A program made the translations under genes and the position numbers. A model generated the notes under the pieces. That model was not told where the DNA came from and did not search any database. It worked only from the letters and a program-made list of their open reading frames with translations. A stretch of 64,000 nucleotides of DNA from JACDHG01 sp963815295 (GTDB taxonomy: Bacteria; Actinomycetota; Actinomycetes; Propionibacteriales; Nocardioidaceae), in assembly GCA_963815295.1 (NCBI GenBank), contig CAWFFZ010000008.1, positions 2,113,324 through 2,177,323 of the forward strand, given 5' to 3'. This document shows positions 33,272-41,458 of the stretch, piece by piece. Positions within the stretch are counted from its first letter, which is position 1. Every line of letters starts with the position of its first letter.

Positions 33272-35368
33272 CTAGTCCAGGCCGTTGAGTTGGTCGACGA
33301 CGGTCAGCAGGTCCCCCTGGTCGTAGAAGTCGACCGCGACGTAGTTGGGGAGCATGTCGCGCTCACGTTGGCACGTCTCCACCCGTGGCCATAGCACGTC
33401 GTAAGCGTTGACCTTGGCAGCGTCGCTGACCCGAGATCCGTTGTTGTTGAGCCAGTGGTTGACGAGGAACAGCGGACTATCGGCTGACCCTCGCAACCGA
33501 CTGCAATCGAAGTCCGACGGTTTCAGGGAGTCGAAGGGAGTGTCCTGCACCCAGTCGAAGCCTTGGAGCAGCCAGGGGTAAGTCGAGCCGCCGCCTTGGT
33601 TCTCCATCAGGACAACGAGCCGCCGCCCAGAGTCGACCATGTCGCCGAGCGTCGGCCATGCCTCGCCGGGCTGTTGGGTGTGCACGTACGGCGTGAGGCC
33701 GGCCTCTGCGAAGACCTCGGCCGTGTCAGCGGGTGACACCTCATCCTGGATGAACAGCGAGACAACCTCGCGCGGATGAGACTCCAGCCAACCGCGAACG
33801 TCTTCGAGCTCGGGCTGCAGCTTCACCGAGCCCAACTCACAGTAGCCATGGCACAGGTAGGGCTCGACCGGTCCCGTTGGAGTAAGTGAAGCGGCGTCGC
33901 GCAATCGCATGGCACTCTCGACCACGCTCTTCCCGTAGGCAGCCTCAAGCTCGGCCAGCGCCGCTTCCTGATTGCTTGCAGCAGTCGCCACTACGCCGGG
34001 GCGCTGGGTCGTCTGGCCGTACCAGGTGTCGATCAGCAACACCCGGATCCCGTCGTCGAGCTGTCCGATGAAGCCCGTCGGCTGTTCGGGGAAAAACCAT
34101 TTCGGATGGTCTACAGCTGACATCGAGTTGTGCGTCGCGGCAAACGCGACCTTGTCGTAGGCGCGGTCGCACAGCTCGACGTGGCCGTTGCACGCGTTTG
34201 GGTCTCCGGCCACTGGCTGTGCTGCCGCGATGTCGGAGTCAACCGGTCGGGCCAGCACGACCAACACCCCGGCCAGCAGCGCCACCCCGCACACCGCTCC
34301 GATGATGCGGGTCCGGCCAGCGCCTGGGGTTGACACAGTGCGCGAGATTCGCGCGCCGGAGCGGCTCTCTTTGACCAACTTCCACAACTCGGAGATGCCG
34401 TAGAGCACGCAGGCCACGCCCGCGATGACCGCGGCCGCGGTGACCACCTCCAGCGGCCGCAGGATCAGGCCGCACCCAAGCAGCGCCCACACAAAGATGC
34501 GCGCGAGGCGTTCACGGGTTGTGCCGGTACGTCCCGCCAACCATTTCCAGGAGGCGGACGAGGCGCCGCGCACGTCGAGACCAGGTCGGTGCGCGGCTGC
34601 CAGAACGACTAACCCGCCGGCCGCAAGAGCGCCTGCTCCCGTCCACACGACCGGTCGGCTGAACTCATGCAACGACGCAGCAATGAGCGCACCCGGCAGC
34701 GTGTCCGCATCGGCAAACGACGCCGCAACACGGGCGGCAATCGCGATGCCGATCAGCACCGCGCCTGCCCAGCACACGCCCTTGCCGGCATCGATCGCCG
34801 CGCGCCTGCGATCACCTGAGAGCAGCACCGCGGTGGCAAGGCACAGCAGTGCGAGCAGCGGCAGGAGCCAGGCCAACTCGCTCACGACGTGCGTCAAATG
34901 GATGGTGTCCGAGGCGAAGCTCTGGCTGCCTACTTGCGCAAGTGTGACGTCGAGATCTGGAGGCAGTTGCTCGGCGGCCTCGGGGGCGACTGACTGCAAA
35001 ACTCCCGCGAGCACCGCGCCGAGGTCTGCCACCCGCAGGGCAGCCGGTGTGGGACCGGTGAACGCTTTGTGCGCCTGGGCGGCCGACGTACGGACGATGG
35101 GCCCGAATGCTGAGCTGCCCGCGAAGGCAACCGAAGCTGCCTCGATGAGCGGACGCACGGCGACCAGATCAGGCTTCGCAGCCACGATCCGTGCGGTCAT
35201 GGCTTCACCGACCTCCCGCGCCACGTCTGGATCCTGGCGGATCGAATCGACGTGCTCGACAAATCGCTCACCATCGAGCACCTCGTGGTTGACGATCCCC
35301 GCGAGGAGGCCAAACGTCAGGACGACGGACCCCAGCCAGATCAGGACTCGTGGTCGGCTAAGGCGCAT
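33272..35368 (-). CDS. Polytopic membrane protein with C-terminal PI-PLC-like domain
   Basis: 698 residues. An N-terminal helix and large loop are followed by about five transmembrane segments (roughly residues 165-370), then a TIM-barrel domain of the phosphatidylinositol-specific phospholipase C X family. The first catalytic histidine is in AFAATHNSMSA and a second in YLCHGYCELG. The barrel should face outside. Bacterial relatives cleave PI or act on related lipids, and the substrate here is unknown. The Clp_N operator region begins three bases beyond its stop. Confidence 0.88.
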   Translation of the reverse strand: MRLSRPRVLIWLGSVVLTFGLLAGIVNHEVLDGERFVEHVDSIRQDPDVAREVGEAMTARIVAAKPDLVAVRPLIEAASVAFAGSSAFGPIVRTSAAQAHKAFTGPTPAALRVADLGAVLAGVLQSVAPEAAEQLPPDLDVTLAQVGSQSFASDTIHLTHVVSELAWLLPLLALLCLATAVLLSGDRRRAAIDAGKGVCWAGAVLIGIAIAARVAASFADADTLPGALIAASLHEFSRPVVWTGAGALAAGGLVVLAAAHRPGLDVRGASSASWKWLAGRTGTTRERLARIFVWALLGCGLILRPLEVVTAAAVIAGVACVLYGISELWKLVKESRSGARISRTVSTPGAGRTRIIGAVCGVALLAGVLVVLARPVDSDIAAAQPVAGDPNACNGHVELCDRAYDKVAFAATHNSMSAVDHPKWFFPEQPTGFIGQLDDGIRVLLIDTWYGQTTQRPGVVATAASNQEAALAELEAAYGKSVVESAMRLRDAASLTPTGPVEPYLCHGYCELGSVKLQPELEDVRGWLESHPREVVSLFIQDEVSPADTAEVFAEAGLTPYVHTQQPGEAWPTLGDMVDSGRRLVVLMENQGGGSTYPWLLQGFDWVQDTPFDSLKPSDFDCSRLRGSADSPLFLVNHWLNNNGSRVSDAAKVNAYDVLWPRVETCQRERDMLPNYVAVDFYDQGDLLTVVDQLNGLD

Positions 35369-35484
35369 AGCGGGCCGTTACCAGGCCGCCGCGACGACGC
35401 TGCATGTCGGCATCTGCACAGTGTGTCGAGCATCGCTCGCCGCGCACAAGAGACGCGCTGGCGGATGTCGTTCGCGAGTTCGAC

Positions 35485-35694
35485 TCAGTCGGTCGAAGGA
35501 GCCCGCACCGCGGGCGAAGCGAGTCTGGGCCGAGTCACCTTTGTTACCTCCGGGGCCTGGTCGGGCGACGTACGAGGGGAACGGGATGGGTCCTGGCTTG
35601 CCTCTGCGCGACGGCGGTGCCGGCGGATTCGGTCCCTGCGCTCAGCCTCGCTCTCGTGGGTCAACGACTCGATGACGTACCCCCAGTGGCTCAT
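35485..35694 (-). CDS. Small protein divergent from the CGNR regulator
   Basis: 69 residues beginning MSHWGYVIESLTHESEAERR, with a charged helical N-terminal half and a proline/arginine-rich tail. A perfect GGAGG lies 5 bases before ATG 35694. Predicted -35 TTGCGG and -10 TAGCGT with a 17-base spacer lie at 35761-35733 on the same strand. The family is not recognised. Confidence 0.65.
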   Translation of the reverse strand: MSHWGYVIESLTHESEAERRDRIRRHRRRAEASQDPSRSPRTSPDQAPEVTKVTRPRLASPAVRAPSTD

Positions 35695-35725
35695 GACTAC
35701 CTCCTGCGCTTGATAGGACGTTACT

Positions 35726-35787
35726 GGCAAACACGCTACGCCGGTATCACAGGAGCCGCAACCGGTAAACGCGCTATGCTGGTGTGA
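35726..35787. promoter_or_regulatory. Paired 24-bp repeats in a divergent promoter
   Basis: Copies at 35726-35749 and 35764-35787 share 18 of 24 bases, consensus GGYAAACRCGCTAYGCYGGTRT. The left copy overlaps the -10 of the minus-strand small gene; the right copy contains TATGCT, a possible -10 of the CGNR gene. Their placement suggests a site for the CGNR protein. Confidence 0.55.
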
Positions 35788-35814
35788 ACAACACCACGTC
35801 AGGAAGAGGGAAGC

Positions 35815-36375
35815 TTGAACGTGCAGCCCACAGCCGACTCCCCCGCGGTGCCGCATCCCGTCATGGTGGTGCGCGACTTCGTCAACACCACGGACCACGA
35901 AACGGCGACGGACGACATTGACACCACGGCCGGGTTGACGAAGTACCTTTACTCATCCGGGCTGATGCCGCGGCGTACGCCGTCGACTCCGGATGAGCTC
36001 GCCCTGGCACACCAGCTGAGAAGCGGTTTGCGGCGAGCCCTCGAGCTCAACCACGACCGACGTAGGGAAGCGATCCCTGCCCTCGACTCAGCACTCGCCG
36101 ACCTCCCCCTCGAACTGCGCTGGCAGGGTGATGTGGCACGGCTGGCCCCGTTGAAAACGGGAGTCCTCGGCGCCCTGTCCGAGGTGGCCATCGCCATGCA
36201 CCAAGCCGTGGCCGACGACGTCTGGCACCGGCTCAAGATCTGCTGGTCAGACGAATGTGAGTGGGCCTACTACGACGCCTCCAAGAACCGCTCAAGAAAC
36301 TGGTGCGAATACGGCTGTGGAAACCGGGCAAAGGTGCGTGCCTACCGTGCCCGTCAGCGAGCCGTGACGCACTGA
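35815..36375 (+). CDS. CGNR zinc-finger transcriptional regulator
   Basis: 186 residues. A helical N-terminal ABATE-like domain (residues 20-135) is followed by the CGNR finger: CWSDECEWAYYDASKNRS then WCEYGCGNRAKVRAYR, with the four zinc cysteines and CGNR itself. The TTG at 35815 is chosen because AGAGGG lies just upstream; GTG 35821 is an alternative. It is divergent from a small gene across paired 24-bp repeats, which it probably binds. Confidence 0.92.
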   Translation: MNVQPTADSPAVPHPVMVVRDFVNTTDHETATDDIDTTAGLTKYLYSSGLMPRRTPSTPDELALAHQLRSGLRRALELNHDRRREAIPALDSALADLPLELRWQGDVARLAPLKTGVLGALSEVAIAMHQAVADDVWHRLKICWSDECEWAYYDASKNRSRNWCEYGCGNRAKVRAYRARQRAVTH

Positions 36376-36403
36376 CCAGCTATCACGCAGACCGCCTGAC
36401 CAG

Positions 36404-36754
36404 TCAGGTCGCGGTCTTGTCCAGGTGTTGTAGGAGGTCATGGGCGGCCAGTTCGACATCTTTGTGCCGCCACTCGGACGCCCGGTAGACGCAGGCAATG
36501 AGAGCCGTCCTGTGCACACGGCGGAAGTCGCCATAGACGAAGGCATAACGCGCCTTCGTCTCGTCGTTCGCTCCTTCCGTGAGGCCAAGGTGCCAATTCC
36601 CGTAGTCACTCCAGCCGTGCGCCTCCAGGAAGGCGTTCTCATCAGCGGCTACCGGCTGTACGTCACCCCAGTCACTGTCCAGGACATACTGCCGACCGTC
36701 GATGAGCTCGCGGGCACGTGCGACCGCCTCGCTGTTGACCGAATACTTCGCCAT
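36404..36754 (-). CDS. Conserved hypothetical protein, about 116 aa
   Basis: Starts MAKYSVNSEAVARARELIDG and is rich in acidic and aromatic residues (DSDWGDVQP, YAFVYGDFRRVHR). The pattern resembles a small, conserved actinobacterial protein of unknown function. It is divergent from the C1-type peptidase at 36848, and 94 bases separate the start codons. No domain or catalytic motif is recognised. Confidence 0.75.
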   Translation of the reverse strand: MAKYSVNSEAVARARELIDGRQYVLDSDWGDVQPVAADENAFLEAHGWSDYGNWHLGLTEGANDETKARYAFVYGDFRRVHRTALIACVYRASEWRHKDVELAAHDLLQHLDKTAT

Positions 36755-36847
36755 GGCTCGATTCTCGCGGATTTCCGAGAATCTGCCTTTGCCGCCACGC
36801 AGAGGCGGCATAAGGTCGAGCCACTCCCTGTTCCAGGAAGGACCGAC

Positions 36848-38206
36848 ATGGGCCACGACGCACGGCGCGCCATCGATGAAAGCGACTTCGAGCGCTTCAC
36901 CAAGCAGTTCGAATCCAACCCGGCCTACCGCCTGGCCCAGAACGCTGTCACAAACACCAGCCTCGACGACGTTGCCCTCGACCGCTCCGTCGTCACCTCG
37001 ATGGACAAGTCGATGTCGCACCACCTCGACGACTGGGAGGTCACCAACCAAAAGCAGAGCGGGCGCTGCTGGCTGTTCGCGGGCGTGAACCTGTTGCGCG
37101 TGGGTGCAGCGAAGAGCATGGAGGTGAAGGATTTCGAGTTCTCCCAGAACCACTTGCTCTTCTGGGACAAGCTCGAGAAGGCCAACTTCTGGCTCGAGGC
37201 GGTCATCGAGACTGCTGGCCGTGACGTCGACGACCGCACGGTCGCACACCTGCTCGCCAACCCGGCGGAGGACGGTGGCCAGTGGAACATGTTCGCGGCC
37301 CTCGTCGCCAAGCACGGCCTGGTCCCCAAGGCGTCCATGCCCGAGACCCATTCGTCGTCCAAAACAGGCAGCCTGAACCACTCGCTCGGCCTGCTTCTCC
37401 GGAGGACCGCCCGCGACCTGCGTGCCGCAGCCGCATCGGGGTCATCGGCTGACCAGCTCCGCGCTACCAAGCTCGAGGCACTCGAAGTCGCGCATCGCAT
37501 CCTGGCCATCCACCTCGGCACTCCGCCGTCCACCGTGCAGTGGCAGTGGATTGACAAGGACAAGGGCTTCCACCGCGACGAGGAGATGTCGCCTCAGGAC
37601 TTCGCCACGAAGTACGGCGGACACGATCTCGAAGACCATGTCTGCCTCGTCCACGACCCTCGATCAACCAGTGAGGTGGGCCGCACCTATACGGTCGAGT
37701 ACCTCGGCAACGTCGTCGACGCACCCCCGGTCGTCTACCTCAATGTCGAGATGTCGCTGATGCGCGAGCTCGCCATGGCGTCACTGCTCGAGGGCAAGCC
37801 CGTCTGGTTCGGCTGCGACACGGGCAAGATGTCCAACCTGGAGCGCGGCTACTGGGACGAGCGGCTCTACGACTACAACGGCGTGTATGACGCCGACCTG
37901 TCCATGGACAAGGCCGACCGTCTCCTCCACCACGACACCTTGATGACGCACGCCATGCTTTTCACCGGCGTTGACGTGGTCTCCTCAGGCGGCATCGACG
38001 TGCCGCGGAGGTGGCGCGTCGAGAACAGCTGGGGCAGCGACAAGGCAGACAAGGGCTTCTGGACCATGAACGACAATTGGTTCGGCGAGCACGTCTTCGA
38101 GATCGCCGTACGTCGTTCGGCCCTCCCCGACGAGCTCCAACAGGCACTGCATCGGGAGCCGGTCGTCCTCCCCGCCTGGGATCCCATGGGCGCCCTCGCC
38201 CTCTGA
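36848..38206 (+). CDS. Aminopeptidase C / bleomycin hydrolase family cysteine peptidase
   Basis: 452 residues, the normal family length. Papain-like catalytic residues are in order: NQKQSGRCWLFAG (Gln and nucleophile Cys), MTHAMLFTG (His) and VENSWG (Asn). Bleomycin-hydrolase-type enzymes form hexameric cages and remove N-terminal residues from peptides. ATG 36848 has AAGGA upstream. The protein has no signal and is cytoplasmic. Confidence 0.95.
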   Translation: MGHDARRAIDESDFERFTKQFESNPAYRLAQNAVTNTSLDDVALDRSVVTSMDKSMSHHLDDWEVTNQKQSGRCWLFAGVNLLRVGAAKSMEVKDFEFSQNHLLFWDKLEKANFWLEAVIETAGRDVDDRTVAHLLANPAEDGGQWNMFAALVAKHGLVPKASMPETHSSSKTGSLNHSLGLLLRRTARDLRAAAASGSSADQLRATKLEALEVAHRILAIHLGTPPSTVQWQWIDKDKGFHRDEEMSPQDFATKYGGHDLEDHVCLVHDPRSTSEVGRTYTVEYLGNVVDAPPVVYLNVEMSLMRELAMASLLEGKPVWFGCDTGKMSNLERGYWDERLYDYNGVYDADLSMDKADRLLHHDTLMTHAMLFTGVDVVSSGGIDVPRRWRVENSWGSDKADKGFWTMNDNWFGEHVFEIAVRRSALPDELQQALHREPVVLPAWDPMGALAL

Positions 38207-38216
38207 GCCACGGGAG

Positions 38217-39329
38217 TCAGCGACGATGGAGCAGGATCAGCGCGCGGTCGTCGCTTTCTGAGTCCACGCTCGACACCAGCCGACTGGCGCCGTCGGCGAA
38301 GCCGTACTGCACCAGCCGCTCGGCTTCACCCACAAGCTTGTCAATGCCGTAGGTGATGTCACGCTTCGGCGTCTCCACGAGCCCGTCGGTGTACATCAGC
38401 AGCACGTCACCCGTGCTCATCCGGCCGCTGTGGACGGTGTAGACCGCCTCTTCCATCAGCCCCAACACGGGACCGTCGGTCCAGTGCACCGCCCAGCGAC
38501 CTGAGCCAGCATGAAACTGCACTGCCGGTGGATGGCCGGCGGTTCGCACCTCGAAGTCACCCGTCCCCAGATCGACAGCGAGGTGGACAGCGGTGGCGAA
38601 ACCCTCGCCCCATTCCTGGCGCAGCAGGTACTCGTTGGCGGCCGGCAAGAATCCGGCCTGAGGCAGCGACCCCAGCAGGCCGCCAAAAGCACCGGACAGC
38701 AGCAGCGCCCGGGTCCCCGCGTTGACCCCCTTGCCTGACACATCGACGACGACGATCTCCAGCAGCTGGCCTCGATGCGTCTTGGCGGCGACGATGAAGT
38801 CACCGGCAAACGAAGCGCCACCGGCCGAGCGCATCACAGCTTCCGCATGCCAGCCCGAGGGAAGGCCGGGCAGCTTGCTCTGCGTCGCGAGCCGGTCCCG
38901 GAGGTCGATCAGCATCGACTCTCCACGGCCCGAAGCGACTCCCAGCCGTTGTCGGTTGCGCGCGTGCCACAGCACGATCAGCGCGACCACGACGACGACG
39001 ATGATGCCGTTGATCCGCAGTGTGCTGAGGCTCCCGAGCCCTGCCACCGAGACCACCATGCAGAACGTCACGACCGCAAAGAGCATCACCATGGTGCGGA
39101 TCGACAACACGGCCATCGCCAGCACGACAGGAATCACGTATGCCGTCAGGGGCCACCAATCGGTGAAAGCGGCGTGAGCGACCATGAAGAGCAAGCTCAA
39201 CGCAGCCAATAGCGTGAGCCACGTGAACTCTTCCTCCGCCATGGCTCGACGTGCCCCGAACCGGCTCTGCCGGACGAATCGTCGCATCAGCCCACGCGCC
39301 GCGCTCGGGGGTTGCGAAAGCTCGACCAC
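38217..39329 (-). CDS. SpoIIE-type PP2C serine phosphatase, membrane-anchored
   Basis: 370 residues. Four or so hydrophobic segments (about 35-120) are followed by the phosphatase domain: GASFAGDFI (acidic metal-binding residue), VVVDVSGKGVNAG, TAGHPPA and LLMYTDGLVE. It probably dephosphorylates an anti-sigma-factor antagonist in a partner-switching cascade, but no such partner is adjacent. The start is uncertain: GTG 39329, ATG 39287 or ATG 39242. Confidence 0.9.
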   Translation of the reverse strand: MVELSQPPSAARGLMRRFVRQSRFGARRAMAEEEFTWLTLLAALSLLFMVAHAAFTDWWPLTAYVIPVVLAMAVLSIRTMVMLFAVVTFCMVVSVAGLGSLSTLRINGIIVVVVVALIVLWHARNRQRLGVASGRGESMLIDLRDRLATQSKLPGLPSGWHAEAVMRSAGGASFAGDFIVAAKTHRGQLLEIVVVDVSGKGVNAGTRALLLSGAFGGLLGSLPQAGFLPAANEYLLRQEWGEGFATAVHLAVDLGTGDFEVRTAGHPPAVQFHAGSGRWAVHWTDGPVLGLMEEAVYTVHSGRMSTGDVLLMYTDGLVETPKRDITYGIDKLVGEAERLVQYGFADGASRLVSSVDSESDDRALILLHRR

Positions 39330-39392
39330 GGGTTTGAGGGTAACGGCCCAGGAGTCAGGCCGCGTACACCCTTAAGAGATCGACACTCAATC

Positions 39393-40217
39393 TCAACGAC
39401 GACGTTGGCAGGTCGGGCACCAGAACAGATTGCGGCCCTCGAGCACCCGAGTGCGCACGGTCGTACCGCAGACATGACACGGCTGACCGTTTCGCCGGTA
39501 GACGTAGACCTCCCCGCCGTGGTCGTCGACGCGGGGCCCCCGACCCATCGCCTCTGGCTCATGCTCTGGCCTGACTGTGTCGATACGGCCGGTCTGCACG
39601 CCGTAGTCCATCAGGTCGACCAGATCAGCCCACAGCGCGTTCCACCGCCGCCGCGAAACCTTCTGGCCGGGCGTCAACGGATGCAGCCGGGCTCGGAACA
39701 ATGTCTCGGCCCGATAGACATTCCCAACCCCGGCCAGGACCGACTGGTCCATGAGCAACGCGCCGACCGCCCTTCGACTCTTGCGCATCCTCGTGAACGC
39801 CTTGTCCGGGTCGGCATCCGGCCGCAGCGGGTCCGGTCCCAGCCGCCCCAAGATCTGAGTCATCGTGTCGGCCCCGATCAGCTCGCACGTCGTGGCCCCA
39901 CGGAGGTCGGCGTATGTCGTCGGGCCGACGATTCGCAATCGCACCGCCCCGAAGGGTGGCGGCGGTGCCGCGTCCGGCGCACGCTCCTCGATGGCGAAGC
40001 CCCCGATGAGTCCCAAGTGCACATGGATGATCTCGCCGTTCTCGAAGCGGATGAACAAGTGCTTCCCCGCTGACTCGGCCAGCTCTAACACGTGTCCGTC
40101 AACCTGGGCCGCCCCGACGCTGAACCGGCCTTGCGGGCTCGTGACCTCCACCGGGTTGCCGGCAAAGATCGCATTGAGGTCAGCGGCCAGCCGGTAGAGG
40201 GTGTGACCTTCGGGCAT
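39393..40217 (-). CDS. Fpg/Nei-family DNA glycosylase
   Basis: 274 residues. The catalytic N terminus is PEGHTLYRLA, in which the proline after the start Met is the nucleophile; the PEGH spelling marks the Nei (endonuclease VIII) group. The H2TH region is at LLMDQSVLAGVGNVYRAE, and a zinc finger closes the protein (CHVCGTTV to CPTC). It removes oxidised bases. The gene lies eight bases from rpiB on the same strand. Confidence 0.95.
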   Translation of the reverse strand: MPEGHTLYRLAADLNAIFAGNPVEVTSPQGRFSVGAAQVDGHVLELAESAGKHLFIRFENGEIIHVHLGLIGGFAIEERAPDAAPPPPFGAVRLRIVGPTTYADLRGATTCELIGADTMTQILGRLGPDPLRPDADPDKAFTRMRKSRRAVGALLMDQSVLAGVGNVYRAETLFRARLHPLTPGQKVSRRRWNALWADLVDLMDYGVQTGRIDTVRPEHEPEAMGRGPRVDDHGGEVYVYRRNGQPCHVCGTTVRTRVLEGRNLFWCPTCQRRR

Positions 40218-40224
40218 CGGTGGA

Positions 40225-40725
40225 TCAGGCGTCGTTGGAGAGGACGGGCGGCGTCGATGCCGGCATTGCGGGGAGCTCGCCGGTCTGTTCGTAGCTGGTC
40301 AGCATGGCGATGCGACGTACGTGCCGTTTCTCTTCGGCGAACTCCGCCGCCACGAACACCTCGACGAACCGGAGAGCCTCTTCGGTCGCGTGCATGCGCG
40401 AGCCGATGGAGACGACGTTGGCGTTGTTGTGCAGGCGGCCGAGCTGGGCGGTCTCCTCGGACCAGGCCAGGGCGGCGCGAACGCCGGTCACCTTGTTAGC
40501 CGCGATCTGTTCGCCGTTGCCCGAGCCTCCGACCACGACACCGAGACTCCCAGCGTCGGAGACGACCGCCTCGGCGGCTCGCAGGCAGTACGTCGGGTAG
40601 TCGTCATCCGCGTCGTAAATGCGAGGACCGTGGTCGACGGGTTCGTGCCCGTGCTCGCGGAGCCACTGCGCGATTTCATCCTTGAGCTCCAGGCCGGCGT
40701 GGTCAGACCCGAGGTGTACGCGCAT
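40225..40725 (-). CDS. rpiB: Ribose-5-phosphate isomerase B
   Basis: 166 residues. It interconverts ribose-5-phosphate and ribulose-5-phosphate in the pentose phosphate pathway. Family residues are visible in LGSDHAGLELKD, GGSGNGEQIAANKV and LHNNANVVSIGSR; the serine in the GGSGNGE loop replaces the cysteine of E. coli RpiB, as is usual in actinobacteria. The C-terminal 15 residues are an extension. It is the middle gene of a DsbA - rpiB - nei run. Confidence 0.96.
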   Translation of the reverse strand: MRVHLGSDHAGLELKDEIAQWLREHGHEPVDHGPRIYDADDDYPTYCLRAAEAVVSDAGSLGVVVGGSGNGEQIAANKVTGVRAALAWSEETAQLGRLHNNANVVSIGSRMHATEEALRFVEVFVAAEFAEEKRHVRRIAMLTSYEQTGELPAMPASTPPVLSNDA

Positions 40726-40752
40726 GGACGCGATCTTGTCAGGTGGGTCCGA

Positions 40753-41367
40753 TCAGTCGAAGGTAGGGCCGACGACTCGGCTCCGCTTCAGCTCGTAGAA
40801 CCCGTCGACTCCGGCAACGAGGCGCAACCCGTCCCAGAGGCGCCCGGCGGCTTCGCCGCGCGGGATCGGCGTCACCACCGGGCCGAAGAAGGCGCTGCCT
40901 TCGACCGAGATGACCGGCGTACCGACGTCCGTGCCGACCTGGTCCATGCCTGCGTGGTGCGACTTCTTCAACGCATCGTCGTAGTCGGTGGACTCCATCG
41001 CGTCGACGAGATCGGCCGACAGCCCGGCCGCCTCGAGAGCATCGACGACCGTCGCGCGGTTGCGCTCGCGGCCCTCGTTGTGGAAGAGAGTGCCCATCTC
41101 GGTGTACAGCCGGTCCAGCCCTTCATCACCGTGCCGCTCCGCGGCTGCAGTCAAGACCCGCACGGGACCCCACGCAGTCGCGAGAGACGCTCGGTAGCTG
41201 TCGGAGAGGCCGTCCTTGTCCTCGTTGAGGTAGGAAAGGCTCATCACGTGGAACTGCGTCGAGACATCGCGGACCTGCTCCACTTCCTTCATCCAGCGAG
41301 ATGTGATCCAAGCCCATGGGCAGCCGGGGTCGAACCAGAAGTCGACAACCGTGGATTCGCGGGACAT
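40753..41367 (-). CDS. DsbA-fold protein, mycothiol-dependent nitroreductase-like
   Basis: 204 residues of a thioredoxin-fold/DsbA protein beginning VVDFWFDPGCPWAWITSRWM. Homologues such as Rv2466c have CPWC; here the resolving cysteine is Ala (CPWA), so the catalytic cycle must be monothiol, probably with mycothiol. The cis-Pro loop GVGTPVI is present as TDVGTPVIS. It is first in the DsbA - rpiB - nei unit and divergent from pepN. Confidence 0.93.
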   Translation of the reverse strand: MSRESTVVDFWFDPGCPWAWITSRWMKEVEQVRDVSTQFHVMSLSYLNEDKDGLSDSYRASLATAWGPVRVLTAAAERHGDEGLDRLYTEMGTLFHNEGRERNRATVVDALEAAGLSADLVDAMESTDYDDALKKSHHAGMDQVGTDVGTPVISVEGSAFFGPVVTPIPRGEAAGRLWDGLRLVAGVDGFYELKRSRVVGPTFD

Positions 41368-41458
41368 AAGTCCTCCTGGAGATGGGGTGCGCTCTCAACT
41401 TGATACCAACCGGTCTGCGCATGCCAGCATTCCCTACGCTGCGTGTCAGGATGGCGAC

